A DNA stretch of 64,000 nt from Enterobacter cancerogenus (lineage in GTDB: Bacteria; Pseudomonadota; Gammaproteobacteria; Enterobacterales; Enterobacteriaceae). Where the stretch lies: positions 1 through 64,000 of the forward strand of contig JRUP01000032.1 in assembly GCA_000773965.1 (NCBI GenBank), read 5' to 3'. A model generated the notes under the pieces. That model saw nothing but the letters and a program-made list of their open reading frames with translations, was not told where the DNA came from and ran no database searches. Shown piece by piece: positions 48,331-60,597 of the stretch; position 1 is the stretch's first letter, and every line of letters begins with the position of its first letter. Position numbers and translations under genes: made by a program.

Positions 48331-48357
48331 TAAACCTTTTGCCGCATTTGCCGTTGA
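48331..48357 (+). promoter_or_regulatory. Sigma-28 (FliA) promoter of the second chemoreceptor gene
   Basis: TAAA-N15-GCCGTTGA, matching the FliA consensus in the full -35 and six of eight -10 positions, 37 bases before the start codon. Confidence 0.75.
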
Positions 48358-48394
48358 TCTTGTACCCCTCCAATAGTCTTGAAATAGGTACTTT

Positions 48395-50326
48395 ATGAAG
48401 CGTCTCTCTCTCAGCGCCATGGGTCTCGGCATTAAACTGTCTGTATTGACGTCTTTAAGCGTGGCGATTGTGCTGTTTACCCTGACCCTAACCCTGAGTC
48501 ATAACGCGGCCCGTCAACTGGAGCAGCTGGCGACTGACGATATGCAGAATCAGGTGCTGGGCATTAATGAAATGGCCACCATGTTTAACGCCACGTTGTC
48601 TGAAGAAGTGGCGAACTACACCAAACTTTTCCAGAGCTTCCTGCCCAAGCGCTTTAGTCGTGATGAGAACGATCGCATTCAGGTCGGCGAATTCAGCACG
48701 CCTACGCTGCGCGCCGGGCTGAAAACCCTCAACCTCGATCAAATCGCGGTGGATGATTTTCTCGATCGCACCGGTGCGGTGTCGACCATCTTTGTGCGTG
48801 ACGGTGAAGACTATGTCCGTATCGCTACCTCGCTGAAAAAACAGGACGGTAACCGCGCCATTGGCACCAAACTGGATCGCAGCAGCGCGGCATGGCGCAG
48901 CGTCAATCAGGGCGAAGTTTATCGCGGACTGGCCACGCTGTTTGGCCATCGTTATATCACCCAGTATCAGCCGGTGCAGGATGAGAGCGGCGCGGTGATC
49001 GCTATTCTGTTCGTTGGCGTACAGATCGATACGCAATACGCCCTGATGCGCGACAAAGTGCTGGCGCGCCATCTCGGCGACAGTGGCAACTTCTTTGTGT
49101 TGAACGGTGCCACCGGCAGCACGCAGGGACAGTATCTGTTTGATCGTCAATCAGAAGGCAAATTGCCGCGTTGGGATCAGACCGTCCAGCAGCAACTGTT
49201 AACCCAGCCAAAAGGGTTAATGAGTATTGAGCTCGATGGCGAGACTAAGTTATTGGCGTGGCAGCAACTGCCGGGCTGGAACTGGATTATTGCCGGAGAA
49301 GTGAGTCGTGCCAGCCTGCTGGCCCCGATAACCCAGAGCCGTAACCTGTTTATCGTGATTGGGCTTGCCCTGGTCATCGCTTTCGCCGTGGGCTTTATCT
49401 GGTATAGCCGACGCGCTATTACGCGCCCGTTGCAGCAGGTGATTCATCTGGCGGAGCAATATGCAGCCGGGAATTTGCAGGCGCATCTGGATTCCACCCG
49501 CCGTGACGAAATCGGCCAACTGGTAGCGGCGATTAACGGCATCGGCGATGGACTGGAAAAAGTGGTGAGTCAGGTTCGCTATGCGGCACGCGATATCAGT
49601 CGTGGCACTGACACTATCGCCGCCAGCAGCTCCAGCATTAGCGAACAGATCAATCGTCAGGCGAGTAGCGTGGAAGAGACCTCTGCCAGCATGGAGCAGT
49701 TTGGTGCCACCGTGGCGCAAACCGCGGCCAACGTCCGCCAGGCGATGGCGCTGGTCGGTGAAGCGGCCAGCACCGTCAATCATGGCGGCAGTACGGTGGC
49801 ACGCTCGGTCGAAACTATGGCGGAGATCCGCGTGGCTTCACAGAGCATTGCTGATATCACCCATGTGATTGAATCGATCGCTTTCCAAACCAATATTCTG
49901 GCACTTAACGCGGCGGTGGAAGCGGCGCGTGCCGGTGAGCACGGCAAAGGCTTTGCCGTGGTGGCAGCGGAAGTCCGTGCGCTGGCGCAGCGCAGTGCCA
50001 ATGCGGCTAAAGAGATCGATAACTTGATCGCCACTTCCATCGATAAAGTGGCGGCTGGGCATACGCTGTCGGAGCAAACGCGTGATGCGATGCAGCATAT
50101 CGTCAGCCATATTGAGCAGGTGAAAACGCTGATGGGCGAGATCAATATCGCCGCACAAGAGCAGGCAGCGGGCATTGGTCAGGTTAATCTGGCAATGAAT
50201 CACATTGGCCAGGCAACGCATCAAAGCAGCGATATGATCACCCAATCGGAAACCACCGCGCAAACGCTAAGCCAGCAAGGTCATCATTTGACGCAGCTAG
50301 TGAGTGTTTTTCATTTGAAAGACTGA
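48395..50326 (+). CDS. Methyl-accepting chemotaxis protein with a Cache-type sensor
   Basis: 643 residues: TM1 about 12-35, a large periplasmic Cache-fusion domain (about 40-300, with [17 protein letters not shown] and [13 protein letters not shown] strands), TM2 about 312-335, HAMP, and the signalling tip [28 protein letters not shown]. No NWETF tail. Ligand unknown; Cache-fusion receptors often sense small organic acids. Inserted between yjfP and bsmA. Confidence 0.9.
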   Translation: MKRLSLSAMGLGIKLSVLTSLSVAIVLFTLTLTLSHNAARQLEQLATDDMQNQVLGINEMATMFNATLSEEVANYTKLFQSFLPKRFSRDENDRIQVGEFSTPTLRAGLKTLNLDQIAVDDFLDRTGAVSTIFVRDGEDYVRIATSLKKQDGNRAIGTKLDRSSAAWRSVNQGEVYRGLATLFGHRYITQYQPVQDESGAVIAILFVGVQIDTQYALMRDKVLARHLGDSGNFFVLNGATGSTQGQYLFDRQSEGKLPRWDQTVQQQLLTQPKGLMSIELDGETKLLAWQQLPGWNWIIAGEVSRASLLAPITQSRNLFIVIGLALVIAFAVGFIWYSRRAITRPLQQVIHLAEQYAAGNLQAHLDSTRRDEIGQLVAAINGIGDGLEKVVSQVRYAARDISRGTDTIAASSSSISEQINRQASSVEETSASMEQFGATVAQTAANVRQAMALVGEAASTVNHGGSTVARSVETMAEIRVASQSIADITHVIESIAFQTNILALNAAVEAARAGEHGKGFAVVAAEVRALAQRSANAAKEIDNLIATSIDKVAAGHTLSEQTRDAMQHIVSHIEQVKTLMGEINIAAQEQAAGIGQVNLAMNHIGQATHQSSDMITQSETTAQTLSQQGHHLTQLVSVFHLKD

Positions 50327-50381
50327 TGTGAACGGGGAAGATGGCCTAAACTGGAGCCATCTTCCTTTTCAGGAGCGTGTT

Positions 50382-50708
50382 ATGCATCGCTTTTTACTGG
50401 TGTTGAGCCTATTACTAACCGGATGTGCTGCGTTTAAAACCACGCCGGAAGCCCCACCGCCGCCCACCAGCCACGCGCAGGAGATTAGTCGTGCGCAAAG
50501 TTATGGCTTGCGCAAGCTGGGCAATATTACGGTCTCTACCCGTGGTTCACCGGATGATGCCCAGCGCGCACTGGCCGCACGCGCGAATCAGGCGGGTGCG
50601 GTTTACTATCAAATCCTGATGCTGGATGAAACCACGCTGCCCGGTTTTTGGTACGGCACTGCGATTCTCTATGGTGCGCCTTCAGCCAGCGCTGGCGCGC
50701 AACAGTAA
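50382..50708 (+). CDS. bsmA: Lipoprotein BsmA (YjfO), DUF1471
   Basis: 108 residues. ATG at 50382 behind AGGAG; lipobox LLTGC lipidates Cys15. C-terminal DUF1471 domain (RKLGNITVSTRGSPDDAQ.. YYQILMLDE). Influences biofilm and peroxide tolerance in E. coli. The last 27 bases overlap the 3' end of the convergent aidB. Confidence 0.88.
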   Translation: MHRFLLVLSLLLTGCAAFKTTPEAPPPPTSHAQEISRAQSYGLRKLGNITVSTRGSPDDAQRALAARANQAGAVYYQILMLDETTLPGFWYGTAILYGAPSASAGAQQ

Positions 50709-52310
50709 GCGTGTGCAGAGGTCGTCACTCAACGAACGTCGCCCCCGCATATCCAGGTGTTGATCGCACCAGCCATCAGCCAACGGCGGTTCTGCCACTT
50801 TTAATAGAATCGCCGCGCTCGCCAGTTGTAACAGTTCCTGCGTCACCTCACGTGCCATACCTTCCCGCACATGGTTGAGCTGCAGCCTTAACTGGCGCCA
50901 GCGACGATCAAAGTGGCGATTGCTGCCTTTTACCGCTTCAAATTCATCGTTGAGCATGGTCATGACGTCCGCCTGGCGACCCAGCACGCGCAGCACGTCG
51001 AGGCACATCACGTTGCCAGAACCCTCCCAGATGCTATTGACCGGCATCTCACGGTACAGACGCGGCAGTTCACTCTCTTCGCAGTAGCCGATGCCGCCCA
51101 GCACTTCCATCGATTCAGCCACAAACGGCATGCCCGCTTTGCAGATGCCAAACTTGGCGGCGGGGGTGAACAGTCGTGCGTACAAACGCTCGTGCTCGCT
51201 GGCGGGCGTGGACCATGCGCGCGCTAATCGCATCAGCAGCGCGGTTTGCCCTTCCAGCTGCAAGGCCTGCTGCGCCAGCACGGTGCGCATTAATGGCTGA
51301 TCGCTAAGGTTTTTGCCCATCACCTGACGCTGCTGCGCGTGATGCAGGGCAATCGACAAAGCGCGGCGCATTAAGCCATGGCTGCCCAATGCGCAATCAA
51401 AGCGCGTCATGCCGCCCATTTTCAGGATCAGCCGCACGCCATCGCCCTCTTCGCCCATCAACCAGCCAATCGCATCCTGGAATTCCACCTCGGCGCTGGC
51501 ATTAGAGCGGTTGCCGAGCTTGTCCTTCAGGCGCTCGATGCGAATCGCGTTGCGCGTGCCATCAGGCAGCAGACGCGGCAGAAAGAAACAGCTCAGCCCT
51601 TGCGAAGTCTGCGCCAGAATGAGATGCGCATCGCTTTGCGGCACAGAGAAAAACCATTTGTGGCCGATGATGCGATAAGGTTCGCCCGTACCGCGTGATC
51701 CAATGGGTTCCGCGCGCGTGCTGTTACTGAGCACATCGGTTCCGCCCTGCTTCTCGGTCATGCCCATGCCAATCAACAAGCCGCGCTTTTTGTTGCCCGG
51801 CTGATGATGCGCATCGTAGCGATCGCTCAGCAGCGTTTCGCGCCAATCCGCGTAGGCTTCCGGCAGATGATTTTGCAGTAGCGGAATGGCGGCGTGAGTC
51901 ATGGTCACCGGACAGAGCGAACCCGCTTCGACCTGAGCATGCAGCATAAATCGCGCTGCACGCGCCACCATCGCATTGGGCTGCACATCGGGCTGCCAGC
52001 TGAGATTGTGCAAGCGGCTGGCGCATAATCCCTGCATTAGCAGATGCCAGGCCGGGTGAAAGCGCACCTCGTCCAGCCGCTCACCGCGTGCGTCGTAGCG
52101 CTGCAGTTCCGGCGGTTGGGTATTCGCCAGCCGGCCTAACTCCAGCGATTCGGCGCTGCCCAGTTGCAATCCGACAGAGGCCAGCCATTCGCGGTCCCAG
52201 CCAGCACCCTCACGTGCCACGGCCTCGCACAAAGCGATATCGCGGGTGAATAAATTGCTGTTACTGAGAGGATGGGGCTGATTGAAAACGCTGTGGGTTG
52301 TCCAGGTCAT
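50682..52310 (-). CDS. aidB: Isovaleryl-CoA dehydrogenase-like protein AidB
   Basis: 542 residues of the acyl-CoA dehydrogenase fold, with MTEKQGGTDVLSN-type FAD-site sequence and C-terminal DNA-binding extension. Part of the adaptive response to alkylation in E. coli, where it protects promoters. Its end overlaps bsmA tail-to-tail. Confidence 0.94.
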   Translation of the reverse strand: MTWTTHSVFNQPHPLSNSNLFTRDIALCEAVAREGAGWDREWLASVGLQLGSAESLELGRLANTQPPELQRYDARGERLDEVRFHPAWHLLMQGLCASRLHNLSWQPDVQPNAMVARAARFMLHAQVEAGSLCPVTMTHAAIPLLQNHLPEAYADWRETLLSDRYDAHHQPGNKKRGLLIGMGMTEKQGGTDVLSNSTRAEPIGSRGTGEPYRIIGHKWFFSVPQSDAHLILAQTSQGLSCFFLPRLLPDGTRNAIRIERLKDKLGNRSNASAEVEFQDAIGWLMGEEGDGVRLILKMGGMTRFDCALGSHGLMRRALSIALHHAQQRQVMGKNLSDQPLMRTVLAQQALQLEGQTALLMRLARAWSTPASEHERLYARLFTPAAKFGICKAGMPFVAESMEVLGGIGYCEESELPRLYREMPVNSIWEGSGNVMCLDVLRVLGRQADVMTMLNDEFEAVKGSNRHFDRRWRQLRLQLNHVREGMAREVTQELLQLASAAILLKVAEPPLADGWCDQHLDMRGRRSLSDDLCTRLLLRASAG

Positions 52311-52399
52311 AATGTGGCATCTCCCTCATAAAACGCATGGTTCAAGTATGAGGGGGATGTGCAGTTATGCCTGGCTCAGAAACACTTTTGCGGTGGGGA

Positions 52400-53134
52400 T
52401 CACGCCAAACGCTGACGTACCGCTTCGAACAGGCAGACGCCGGTGGCGACAGAGACGTTCAGTGAAGAGACGCTGCCCGCCATTGGGATGCTGATCAGCT
52501 CATCACAGTGTTCACGGGTCAGACGACGCATGCCTTCGCCTTCCGCGCCCATCACCAGGGCCATCGGGCCAGTCATTTTGCTCTGGTACACGGTGTGATC
52601 GGCTTCACCTGCGGTGCCAACTACCCAGATGTTGTACTCCTGCAGTAAACGCAGAGTACGCGCCAGGTTGGTGACACGGATCAGTGGCACGTTCTCAGCT
52701 GCACCACTGGCGACTTTTTTCGCCGTGGCATTCAGCGGGGCGGCACGATCTTTCGGCACGATGACGGCATGTACGCCCGCAGCATCGGCGCTACGCAGGC
52801 AGGCACCGAGATTATGCGGATCGGTAACGCCATCCAGTACCAGCAGAAACGGTTTTTCCAGGCTTTGCAGCAGATCCGGCAGATCGCCTTCCTGATAGTT
52901 TTTACCCTGTTTGACGCGTGCCACGATACCTTGATGCACACCGCCTTCCACCTGGCTGTCGAGCCATTGGCGGTTAGCCACCTGAACCACAATTCCCTGA
53001 GCTTCCAGTGCGGCAATCAGCGGCTGCAGGCGACGATCGTCACGGCCTTTGAGAATAAAGACTTCCTGGAAACGCTGAGGATCACGTTCCAGCAGCGCCT
53101 GCACGGCATGAATACCAAAAATTATTTCACTCAT
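52400..53134 (-). CDS. rlmB: 23S rRNA Gm2251 methyltransferase RlmB
   Basis: 244 residues, SPOUT family, with [31 protein letters not shown] and [14 protein letters not shown] forming the knotted SAM site. Methylates the ribose of G2251 in the P loop of 23S rRNA. Start at 53134 matches E. coli; the frame upstream to 53194 crosses a palindrome and is not coding. Confidence 0.96.
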   Translation of the reverse strand: MSEIIFGIHAVQALLERDPQRFQEVFILKGRDDRRLQPLIAALEAQGIVVQVANRQWLDSQVEGGVHQGIVARVKQGKNYQEGDLPDLLQSLEKPFLLVLDGVTDPHNLGACLRSADAAGVHAVIVPKDRAAPLNATAKKVASGAAENVPLIRVTNLARTLRLLQEYNIWVVGTAGEADHTVYQSKMTGPMALVMGAEGEGMRRLTREHCDELISIPMAGSVSSLNVSVATGVCLFEAVRQRLA

Positions 53135-53185
53135 TTGTTTGCTCAAGGTTGGATGTATCGATTTGAAAATTTGAGTATTAATTTC

Positions 53186-53356
53186 GGTGCACATAACTGC
53201 GCACCCTACAAAACGCGCTGATTTAACGTACGCTCGTCGTCACAACACGCTGAACTAACTTAAAGTCGCCATCACTACGCACTTATCCATGATCTGTCGC
53301 GCGGGCGCCATCACAGCACGCTGGCCTAACTTTGGGGCGCCGTTTAAGGCGACCCC
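53186..53356. repeat. Palindromes and an imperfect direct repeat between rlmB and rnr
   Basis: GGTGCACATAACTGCGCACC (53186-53205); two related segments near 53241-53270 and 53311-53340 (CACAACACGCTGAACTAACTT versus CACAGCACGCTGGCCTAACTT, 21-base cores) each followed by a GTCGCC/GCGCC end; and GGGGCGCC/GGCGACCCC (53334-53356). Non-coding. Confidence 0.75.
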
Positions 53357-53400
53357 AGCTTCAAAGTGCGATCAGGTCTTCAGGCTTCGCGAGCCAACCC

Positions 53401-55851
53401 TCAAGCTTCGTTAGGTTTCTTCTTCGACCCGCGCTTGGCCTTGGTGGCGGCGGCGATTTTACGGGTTTTCTCAGAGACTTTTTTGCCTTTTTTCTCAGTT
53501 TTTGCCGATTTTTCAGCAGGCGCATGCTGCTTCTTCTCGCTGCGGAACGCTGAATCTGGCTCGAAGGTGCCCTTTTTACCTGCATCACGACGACGTCTTG
53601 CCGGCGGCTTGCCGCCGCGCTTCTCACGTTCGCGCTCGGTTTTACCCTCGCCGCGCGGTACGCGCTTGCTGGAGATGAGCGCAAAGTCGATTTTGCGCTC
53701 ATCCATGTGCACCGCTTCCACACGCACTTCCACCGTATCGCCTAAACGATAAGTACGGCCACCAGATTCGCCAATCAGACGCTGACCAATTGGATCGAAA
53801 CGGTAGTAATCGTTGTCCAGCGAAGAGACGTGCACCAGGCCATCAATAAACAGATCGTTGAGGCGCACGAAGAAGCCAAATCCGGTCACGCTGGAGATCA
53901 CGCCGCTAAACACGTTGCCAACCTGATCCTGCATAAAGTCACATTTCAGCCAGTCCGCGACATCACGCGTGGCTTCATCAGCACGGCGTTCGGTCATCGA
54001 ACAGTGCTGACCGAGCTGCAACATCTGCTGCATATCGTAGTGATAGCCGCCGTTTGGCGTGGTGTTACCTTTCAGCGTGCCCTGCTCTTTCGCCAGCAGG
54101 TATTTGATCGCGCGGTGCAACAGCAGATCAGGGTAGCGGCGAATCGGTGAGGTGAAGTGCGCATAGGACTGCAACGCCAGGCCAAAGTGACCACGGTTTT
54201 CAGGATCGTACACCGCTTGCTTCATTGAGCGCAGCAACATGGTTTGCAGCATTTCTGCATCGGGGCGATCGGCTACTTGCTTGAGCAATTCGGCATAGTC
54301 GACAGGCTGCGGTTTCGCGCCACCTGGCAGGCTCAAGCCCAGCTCGTTCAATACGGTGCGGAAGCTTTTGATGCTATCTTCGGTTGGACGATCATGATCG
54401 CGGAACAGTGACGGTTCCTGATGCTTCTCAACATAACGCGCCGAGGCGATGTTGGCGAGAATCATGCACTCTTCGATCAGCTTGTGCGCATCGTTACGCA
54501 CGGTACGTTCAACGCGATCAATACGACGCTCCGCATTGAAGATAAATTTGGCCTCTTCCGTTTCGAAGGAGATGCCGCCACGCTGCTCACGTGCGGTTTC
54601 CAGCTCCTGATACATGTGATGCAGCTCTTCAAGGTGTTTAACCTGTGCTGCATACTGCTCACGCAGCTCGGTATCGCCCTGCAGAATGTTCCACACCTTG
54701 GTGTAGGTCAGACGCGCATGGGAGTTCATCACCGCCTCGTAGTGCTTATAGCCGGTGAGCTTGCCGCTGGAAGAGATGGTCATCTCGCATACCATGCAGA
54801 GGCGATCAACCTGCGGGTTCAGCGAGCACAGTCCGTTGGAGAGGATCTCCGGCAGCATCGGCACCACTTGTGACGGGAAGTAAACCGAGGTGCCGCGTTG
54901 ATGCGCTTCGTTATCTAACGCTGTGCCTGGGCGCACGTAATAACTGACGTCAGCAATCGCCACCCATAGACGCCAGCCACCACCGCGCTTTTTCTCACAG
55001 TAGACGGCATCGTCAAAGTCACGCGCATCTTCACCATCAATGGTAACGAGCGGTAATTCACGCAGATCGACGCGGCCTTTTTTTGCCTCCTCTGGCACCT
55101 GCTCTTTCAGTTTCGAGATCTCTTTCTCAACTTCTTCCGGCCAGGTATGTGGGATCTCGTGGGTGCGCAGCGCCATATCTACCGCAAGACCGGTGCCCAT
55201 GTTATCGCCGAGAATCTCGGTGACCTTACCAATGGCTTTGGTGCGACGGGTTGAGCGCTGGACGATCTCTACAACCACCACCGAGCCCATGCGTGCGCCC
55301 TGAGTTTCTTCCTGCGGAATCAGGATGTCGAAGCTCAGGCGGCTGTCATCCGGCACCACAAATCCAGTACCGGCATCGGTAAAGTAACGGCCAACGATCT
55401 GGCTGTTACGGGGTTCCAGCACGCGCACAACGCGTGCCTCGTGACGACCTTTTCGATCCGCGCTGCCTGGCTGTGCCAGAATCACATCACCGTGCAGGCA
55501 AAATTTCATCTGCTCAGCAGAGAGATAGAAATCATCTTTCTGGCCTTCGACGCGCAGGAAGCCATAGCCATCACGATGGCCAATCACTTTGCCGCGCAGT
55601 AAGTCGAGGCGTTCTGGCAGGGCGTAACATTGACGACGGGTAAACACCAGCTGACCGTCACGCTCCATGGCGCGCAGACGACGGCGCAGCGCTTCGAGCT
55701 GCTCTTCGCTGGTGATATTCAATTCCTGGGCAATTTCATCGCGATTGATGGGTTTCTCACGCTTTTCTAACAGCGCCAGAATAAATTCGCGGCTTGGAAT
55801 GGGGTTGTCGTACTTTTCTGCTTCTCTATCCTGATAAGGATCTTTTGACAT
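53401..55851 (-). CDS. rnr: Ribonuclease R
   Basis: 816 residues. Order: HTH_12-like N-terminus, cold-shock domains, RNB catalytic domain with [18 protein letters not shown]1 domain near 645-725 and a Lys-rich basic tail (about 740-816). Degrades structured RNA 3' to 5' and takes part in trans-translation. ATG at 55851 with GGAGG. Confidence 0.96.
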   Translation of the reverse strand: MSKDPYQDREAEKYDNPIPSREFILALLEKREKPINRDEIAQELNITSEEQLEALRRRLRAMERDGQLVFTRRQCYALPERLDLLRGKVIGHRDGYGFLRVEGQKDDFYLSAEQMKFCLHGDVILAQPGSADRKGRHEARVVRVLEPRNSQIVGRYFTDAGTGFVVPDDSRLSFDILIPQEETQGARMGSVVVVEIVQRSTRRTKAIGKVTEILGDNMGTGLAVDMALRTHEIPHTWPEEVEKEISKLKEQVPEEAKKGRVDLRELPLVTIDGEDARDFDDAVYCEKKRGGGWRLWVAIADVSYYVRPGTALDNEAHQRGTSVYFPSQVVPMLPEILSNGLCSLNPQVDRLCMVCEMTISSSGKLTGYKHYEAVMNSHARLTYTKVWNILQGDTELREQYAAQVKHLEELHHMYQELETAREQRGGISFETEEAKFIFNAERRIDRVERTVRNDAHKLIEECMILANIASARYVEKHQEPSLFRDHDRPTEDSIKSFRTVLNELGLSLPGGAKPQPVDYAELLKQVADRPDAEMLQTMLLRSMKQAVYDPENRGHFGLALQSYAHFTSPIRRYPDLLLHRAIKYLLAKEQGTLKGNTTPNGGYHYDMQQMLQLGQHCSMTERRADEATRDVADWLKCDFMQDQVGNVFSGVISSVTGFGFFVRLNDLFIDGLVHVSSLDNDYYRFDPIGQRLIGESGGRTYRLGDTVEVRVEAVHMDERKIDFALISSKRVPRGEGKTEREREKRGGKPPARRRRDAGKKGTFEPDSAFRSEKKQHAPAEKSAKTEKKGKKVSEKTRKIAAATKAKRGSKKKPNEA

Positions 55852-55867
55852 TACGGTTCCTCCGATG

Positions 55868-56311
55868 TCATTTAATTTGGATTGCCACCGGCGGTTCGGA
55901 CAATAAAATTTGGTACAGTGAATCGTTATCTTTGACCAGATCGGCCAACGTATAGTTATCCAACTCTTTGAGGAATAACTGGACCGCATCGTGCAGCGCC
56001 TTGCGCAGACGACAGGCCGGTGTGATGGCGCACTCTTCACAGTTCACCAGCTGCAAAGGCTCCATTTTTCTCACAACCTGACCAATCACGATTTTTTCCG
56101 GATCCATGCCTAAACGAATTCCGCCGTTTTTACCGCGTGTCGCGGCGACAAAGCCAGCCCGGCTGAGTTGGTTGATGATTTTAACCATATGGTTACGCGA
56201 CACCCCGTAGGTATCGGTGACTTCGGTAATGTTAGTCTGCTTACCTTCCGGCAACGTCGCCATGTAAATCAGCGCACGCAGACCATAATCGGTGAAACTC
56301 GTTAGCTGCAC
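55868..56311 (-). CDS. nsrR: Nitric-oxide-sensing Rrf2-family repressor NsrR
   Basis: 147 residues. N-terminal winged HTH ([20 protein letters not shown]) and cysteines at about 91, 94 and 100 in [12 protein letters not shown]. coli NsrR, as I recall it, has cysteines at 91, 96 and 102 (C-X4-C-X5-C), so two residues are missing between the first two here. An Fe-S cluster lost on NO exposure controls hmp and others. 16 bases before rnr. Confidence 0.93.
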   Translation of the reverse strand: MQLTSFTDYGLRALIYMATLPEGKQTNITEVTDTYGVSRNHMVKIINQLSRAGFVAATRGKNGGIRLGMDPEKIVIGQVVRKMEPLQLVNCEECAITPACRLRKALHDAVQLFLKELDNYTLADLVKDNDSLYQILLSEPPVAIQIK

Positions 56312-56469
56312 ATATACCTCGGTGAATCATCGGGCGTTAGGGTTATGCGCCGGTCGGCGTGGTGTTTAAGTATGATGATAAACCAGAGCGTGGAAGCCGG
56401 TGCGTTTTTTCTTAAGCAAGTATCGATAATTGCAAGAAAAAAGAGAGTGAGCGGAGTCAAAGAGCGGAT

Positions 56470-56495
56470 AAACAAAGGCCGGACAGTGTCCGGCC
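56470..56495 (-). terminator. Terminator after purA
   Basis: GGCCGGAC/GTCCGGCC stem with a three-base loop, followed on the minus strand by TTTGTTTA. Confidence 0.7.
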
Positions 56496-56503
56496 ATGTC
56501 AGA

Positions 56504-57823
<1,320 letters not shown>

Positions 57824-57868
57824 TTAAAAATGGATTCTACCATCGGTTTTGCTCACTTTCAGCACTTT

Positions 57869-57884
57869 TAGCATACGATTGCGC
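57869..57884 (-). promoter_or_regulatory. Candidate PurR box before purA
   Basis: On the minus strand GCGCAATCGTATGCTA agrees with most fixed positions of ANGCAANCGNTTNCNT and sits about 70 bases before the purA start; E. coli purA is PurR regulated. The TATGCT within it might also serve as a -10. Confidence 0.4.
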
Positions 57885-57978
57885 GGTTTTTTGCCCGCGT
57901 TTTGATCAATACAACATGTTGGGGGAAACATCGACTGCAAGACACAATTTAGCCGTGCGTTATCGCTCAAATTTAACC

Positions 57979-58179
57979 CTATGCGCTCGCATGCACGCTC
58001 AGCATGTAATAAATCACCACGCCCGCTACCACTAATCCACCACCAAAACGATGCAGGATGCGATCGGGCAACTGCGCCATAGACAGAATCATGCGGCGCC
58101 AGATGCGCGGCAGAAACATCGGACCAAGCCCTTCCAGCACCAGAACTAATGCCAGCGCCATCCAGATGGTTGTGTTCAT
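57979..58179 (-). CDS. yjeT: DUF2065 inner-membrane protein YjeT
   Basis: 66 residues with two hydrophobic segments and the block FLPRIWRRMILSMAQLPD. Usually found between hflC and purA, as here. Function unknown. Confidence 0.9.
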   Translation of the reverse strand: MNTTIWMALALVLVLEGLGPMFLPRIWRRMILSMAQLPDRILHRFGGGLVVAGVVIYYMLSVHASA

Positions 58180-58191
58180 TCTATTTTTCCC

Positions 58192-58219
58192 AAAAAAAAG
58201 GCCGACAACATTGTCGGCC
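58192..58219 (-). terminator. Terminator after hflC
   Basis: GGCCGACAA/TTGTCGGCC stem; eight T on the minus strand after it. Ends the amiB/mutL-hfq-hflKC transcript. Confidence 0.92.
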
Positions 58220-58237
58220 TCAAGGTTATATCAGTTC

Positions 58238-59242
58238 TTAACGCGCGGTGTTAGTCGGTGCCTTCATAAAGCGGAAGAAATCGCTATCCGGGCTCAACAC
58301 CATCACATCCTGGTTATCAGAGAAGCTGTTCTCGTAAGCACGCAGGCTGCGGATAAAGGCATAGAAATCAGGATCCTGACCGAAAGCATCAGCAAACAAT
58401 TTTGCTGCCTGCGCATCACCTTCACCACGTGAGATCAATGCCTGACGCTGGGCTTCAGCCAAAGTACGAGTGACCTGGTAATCCGCCTGGGCACGCAGTT
58501 TTTCTGCCTCTTCCTGACCTTGTGAACGCTGGCTACGGGCAACCGCTTCACGCTCAGCGCGCATACGGTTGTAGATAGCATCAGACACTTCCGCTGGCAG
58601 GTTGATCTGCTTGATGCGTACGTCAACCACCTGAATACCCAGGGCAGCCATACTGTTCGGGTTCGGTGCTGGCTCGCTGCTGTTGGTTTCACGCTCTACG
58701 CGGGCTGCCGCGCTGGCAATCGCATCATCTGCGGCTGGCGTCTGCACTTCGTCATCACTGCCTGCGGTACCGGTGTTCAACGCATCACGCACGTCGGTGG
58801 TCAAACGACCACGTGAATCCGTCACGATGTCTTTCACATCCAGGCGACCCATCTCAGAACGCAGACGGTCACTGAACTTACGTTTCAGCAGCACTTCAGC
58901 CTGAGAAACATCACCACCGCCCGTTGCCAGGTAGTAGCGGCTAAAATCACTGATACGCCACTTGATGTAGGAATCAACGATCAGGTCTTTCTTCTCTTTG
59001 GTAACAAAGCGATCGGCCTGGTTGTCCATGGTCTGGATACGTGCATCCAGCGACTTCACAGTTTCAATGAATGGGATCTTGAAATGCAGACCCGGCTCAT
59101 AAACCTGCGGCTTGTTCTCGCTATCGCGCAGAACTTTACCGAAGCGCAGCACGATACCGCGCTCACCTTCTTGCACCACAAACAGCGATGCGTACAGCGC
59201 CACCAGGACGACAATAATTACGGCAATAATTGGCTTACGCAT
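58238..59242 (-). CDS. hflC: FtsH-regulating SPFH protein HflC
   Basis: 334 residues, full length. N-terminal membrane anchor (about 4-22), SPFH/band-7 domain and a long coiled coil. Forms the cage with HflK around FtsH and modulates proteolysis of membrane and phage CII substrates. Three bases after hflK. Confidence 0.96.
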   Translation of the reverse strand: MRKPIIAVIIVVLVALYASLFVVQEGERGIVLRFGKVLRDSENKPQVYEPGLHFKIPFIETVKSLDARIQTMDNQADRFVTKEKKDLIVDSYIKWRISDFSRYYLATGGGDVSQAEVLLKRKFSDRLRSEMGRLDVKDIVTDSRGRLTTDVRDALNTGTAGSDDEVQTPAADDAIASAAARVERETNSSEPAPNPNSMAALGIQVVDVRIKQINLPAEVSDAIYNRMRAEREAVARSQRSQGQEEAEKLRAQADYQVTRTLAEAQRQALISRGEGDAQAAKLFADAFGQDPDFYAFIRSLRAYENSFSDNQDVMVLSPDSDFFRFMKAPTNTAR

Positions 59243-59245
59243 CGA

Positions 59246-60484
59246 TTACTCCCTCCCTGCGCGCTGGGTATCGTTGCGTAACGCATTGGCGCGACGCTGG
59301 TCCATAATGCTGCTCGGACTATAAGACGAAGAGTCATCATTGCTGGCACTGCTGCCAGACGAAGGCAGCTTCATCAAATTAGTGTTTTTCTGGCCTGCCT
59401 GGCTGCCAGAAATCTGACCACCACGCATCAGTTGATCCAGCGGCAGCACCATCAGGCTGTTACCACGGTCATTAACCAGGACTTTACGCGTATGGCTCAG
59501 CACGCGTTCCATGCTTTCGATATACAGACGCTCTTTGGTGATTTGCGGTGCGGCTTTGTATTCCGGCAGCAGTAAAGCAAAGCGTGCCACTTCACCCTGC
59601 GCTTCTAACACCGTACGCTCTTTGTAAGCGCGGGCTTCTTCCAGAATACGTTGCGCCTGACCGTTCGCACGCGGCTGCACTTCATTCGAATAGGCTTCTG
59701 CTTCACGCACGTACTGCTCGCGGTTTTCACGTGCGGCGATGGCATCGTCAAACGAGGCCTTCACTTCTTCCGGTGGACGTGCCGCCTGGAAGTTGACGTC
59801 AAGCAGGGTGATACCCATGTTATAAGGGCGGATGGTTTCATCCAGCTCACGTTGGGTTTCGCTACGCACCACGGTACGGCCTTCGGTGAGGATACGGTCC
59901 ATGGTAGAACGACCAATCACCCCGCGCAGCGCGCTGTCGGTGGCCTGACGCAGACTGTCGTCAGCGCTGGTGACCGCATACAAATACTGCTCAGGATTGG
60001 TTACGCGGTACTGCACGTTCATTTCCACGCGCACCACGTTTTCGTCCGACGTCAGCATCACGCCAGAGGCGGCCAGTTCACGCACGGCTTCAACGTTAAC
60101 GGCACGCACCTGATCGATAAAGGTCGGTTTCCAGTTCAGGCCCGGCTCAACCAGATGGCTGAACTTACCAAAACGGGTCACAACGCCACGTTCTGCTTCT
60201 TTGATGGTGTAGAAACCGCTGGCAGCCCAGATGACCACTGCGGCTACGGCAACGATGCCAACCAGTTTGCCACCGCTACCGCCGCCGCGCTGGCCATTGT
60301 TGTCACTCTGTTTGCCACCGCCCAGTCCGCCGAGTTTTTTACTCAGCTTACGGAAGATATCATCCAGATCAGGAGGCCCCTGATCGCGCCCTCCCTTATT
60401 TCCCCCAGAGTTGCCGCCTTGATTATTGCTGCTTCCCCACGGGTCGCGGTCCTGTCCGTTATTTCCGGGCTGATTCCACGCCAT
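59246..60484 (-). CDS. hflK: FtsH-regulating SPFH protein HflK
   Basis: 412 residues from the ATG at 60484 (GGAG upstream; the frame extends to 60562 without similarity). Glycine/asparagine-rich cytoplasmic N-terminus (1-75), transmembrane helix (about 80-98), SPFH domain and C-terminal helices. Partner of HflC. Confidence 0.96.
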   Translation of the reverse strand: MAWNQPGNNGQDRDPWGSSNNQGGNSGGNKGGRDQGPPDLDDIFRKLSKKLGGLGGGKQSDNNGQRGGGSGGKLVGIVAVAAVVIWAASGFYTIKEAERGVVTRFGKFSHLVEPGLNWKPTFIDQVRAVNVEAVRELAASGVMLTSDENVVRVEMNVQYRVTNPEQYLYAVTSADDSLRQATDSALRGVIGRSTMDRILTEGRTVVRSETQRELDETIRPYNMGITLLDVNFQAARPPEEVKASFDDAIAARENREQYVREAEAYSNEVQPRANGQAQRILEEARAYKERTVLEAQGEVARFALLLPEYKAAPQITKERLYIESMERVLSHTRKVLVNDRGNSLMVLPLDQLMRGGQISGSQAGQKNTNLMKLPSSGSSASNDDSSSYSPSSIMDQRRANALRNDTQRAGRE

Positions 60485-60597
60485 GTTTCTACTCCATTTA
60501 TTGTATTTACGTTTTTTACCCTTCCTCTTTCGAATTGCGGCCCAGAGAAATAATTGCAGCAATTTTCAACAAGTTAGGTAAAGGCGTTAGGGCAATA

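Noticed and set aside
53401..56040. Longer rnr frame starting at 56040
   Set aside because: The extra 63 residues overlap nsrR and have no family similarity; the ATG at 55851 has GGAGG and the known N-terminus.
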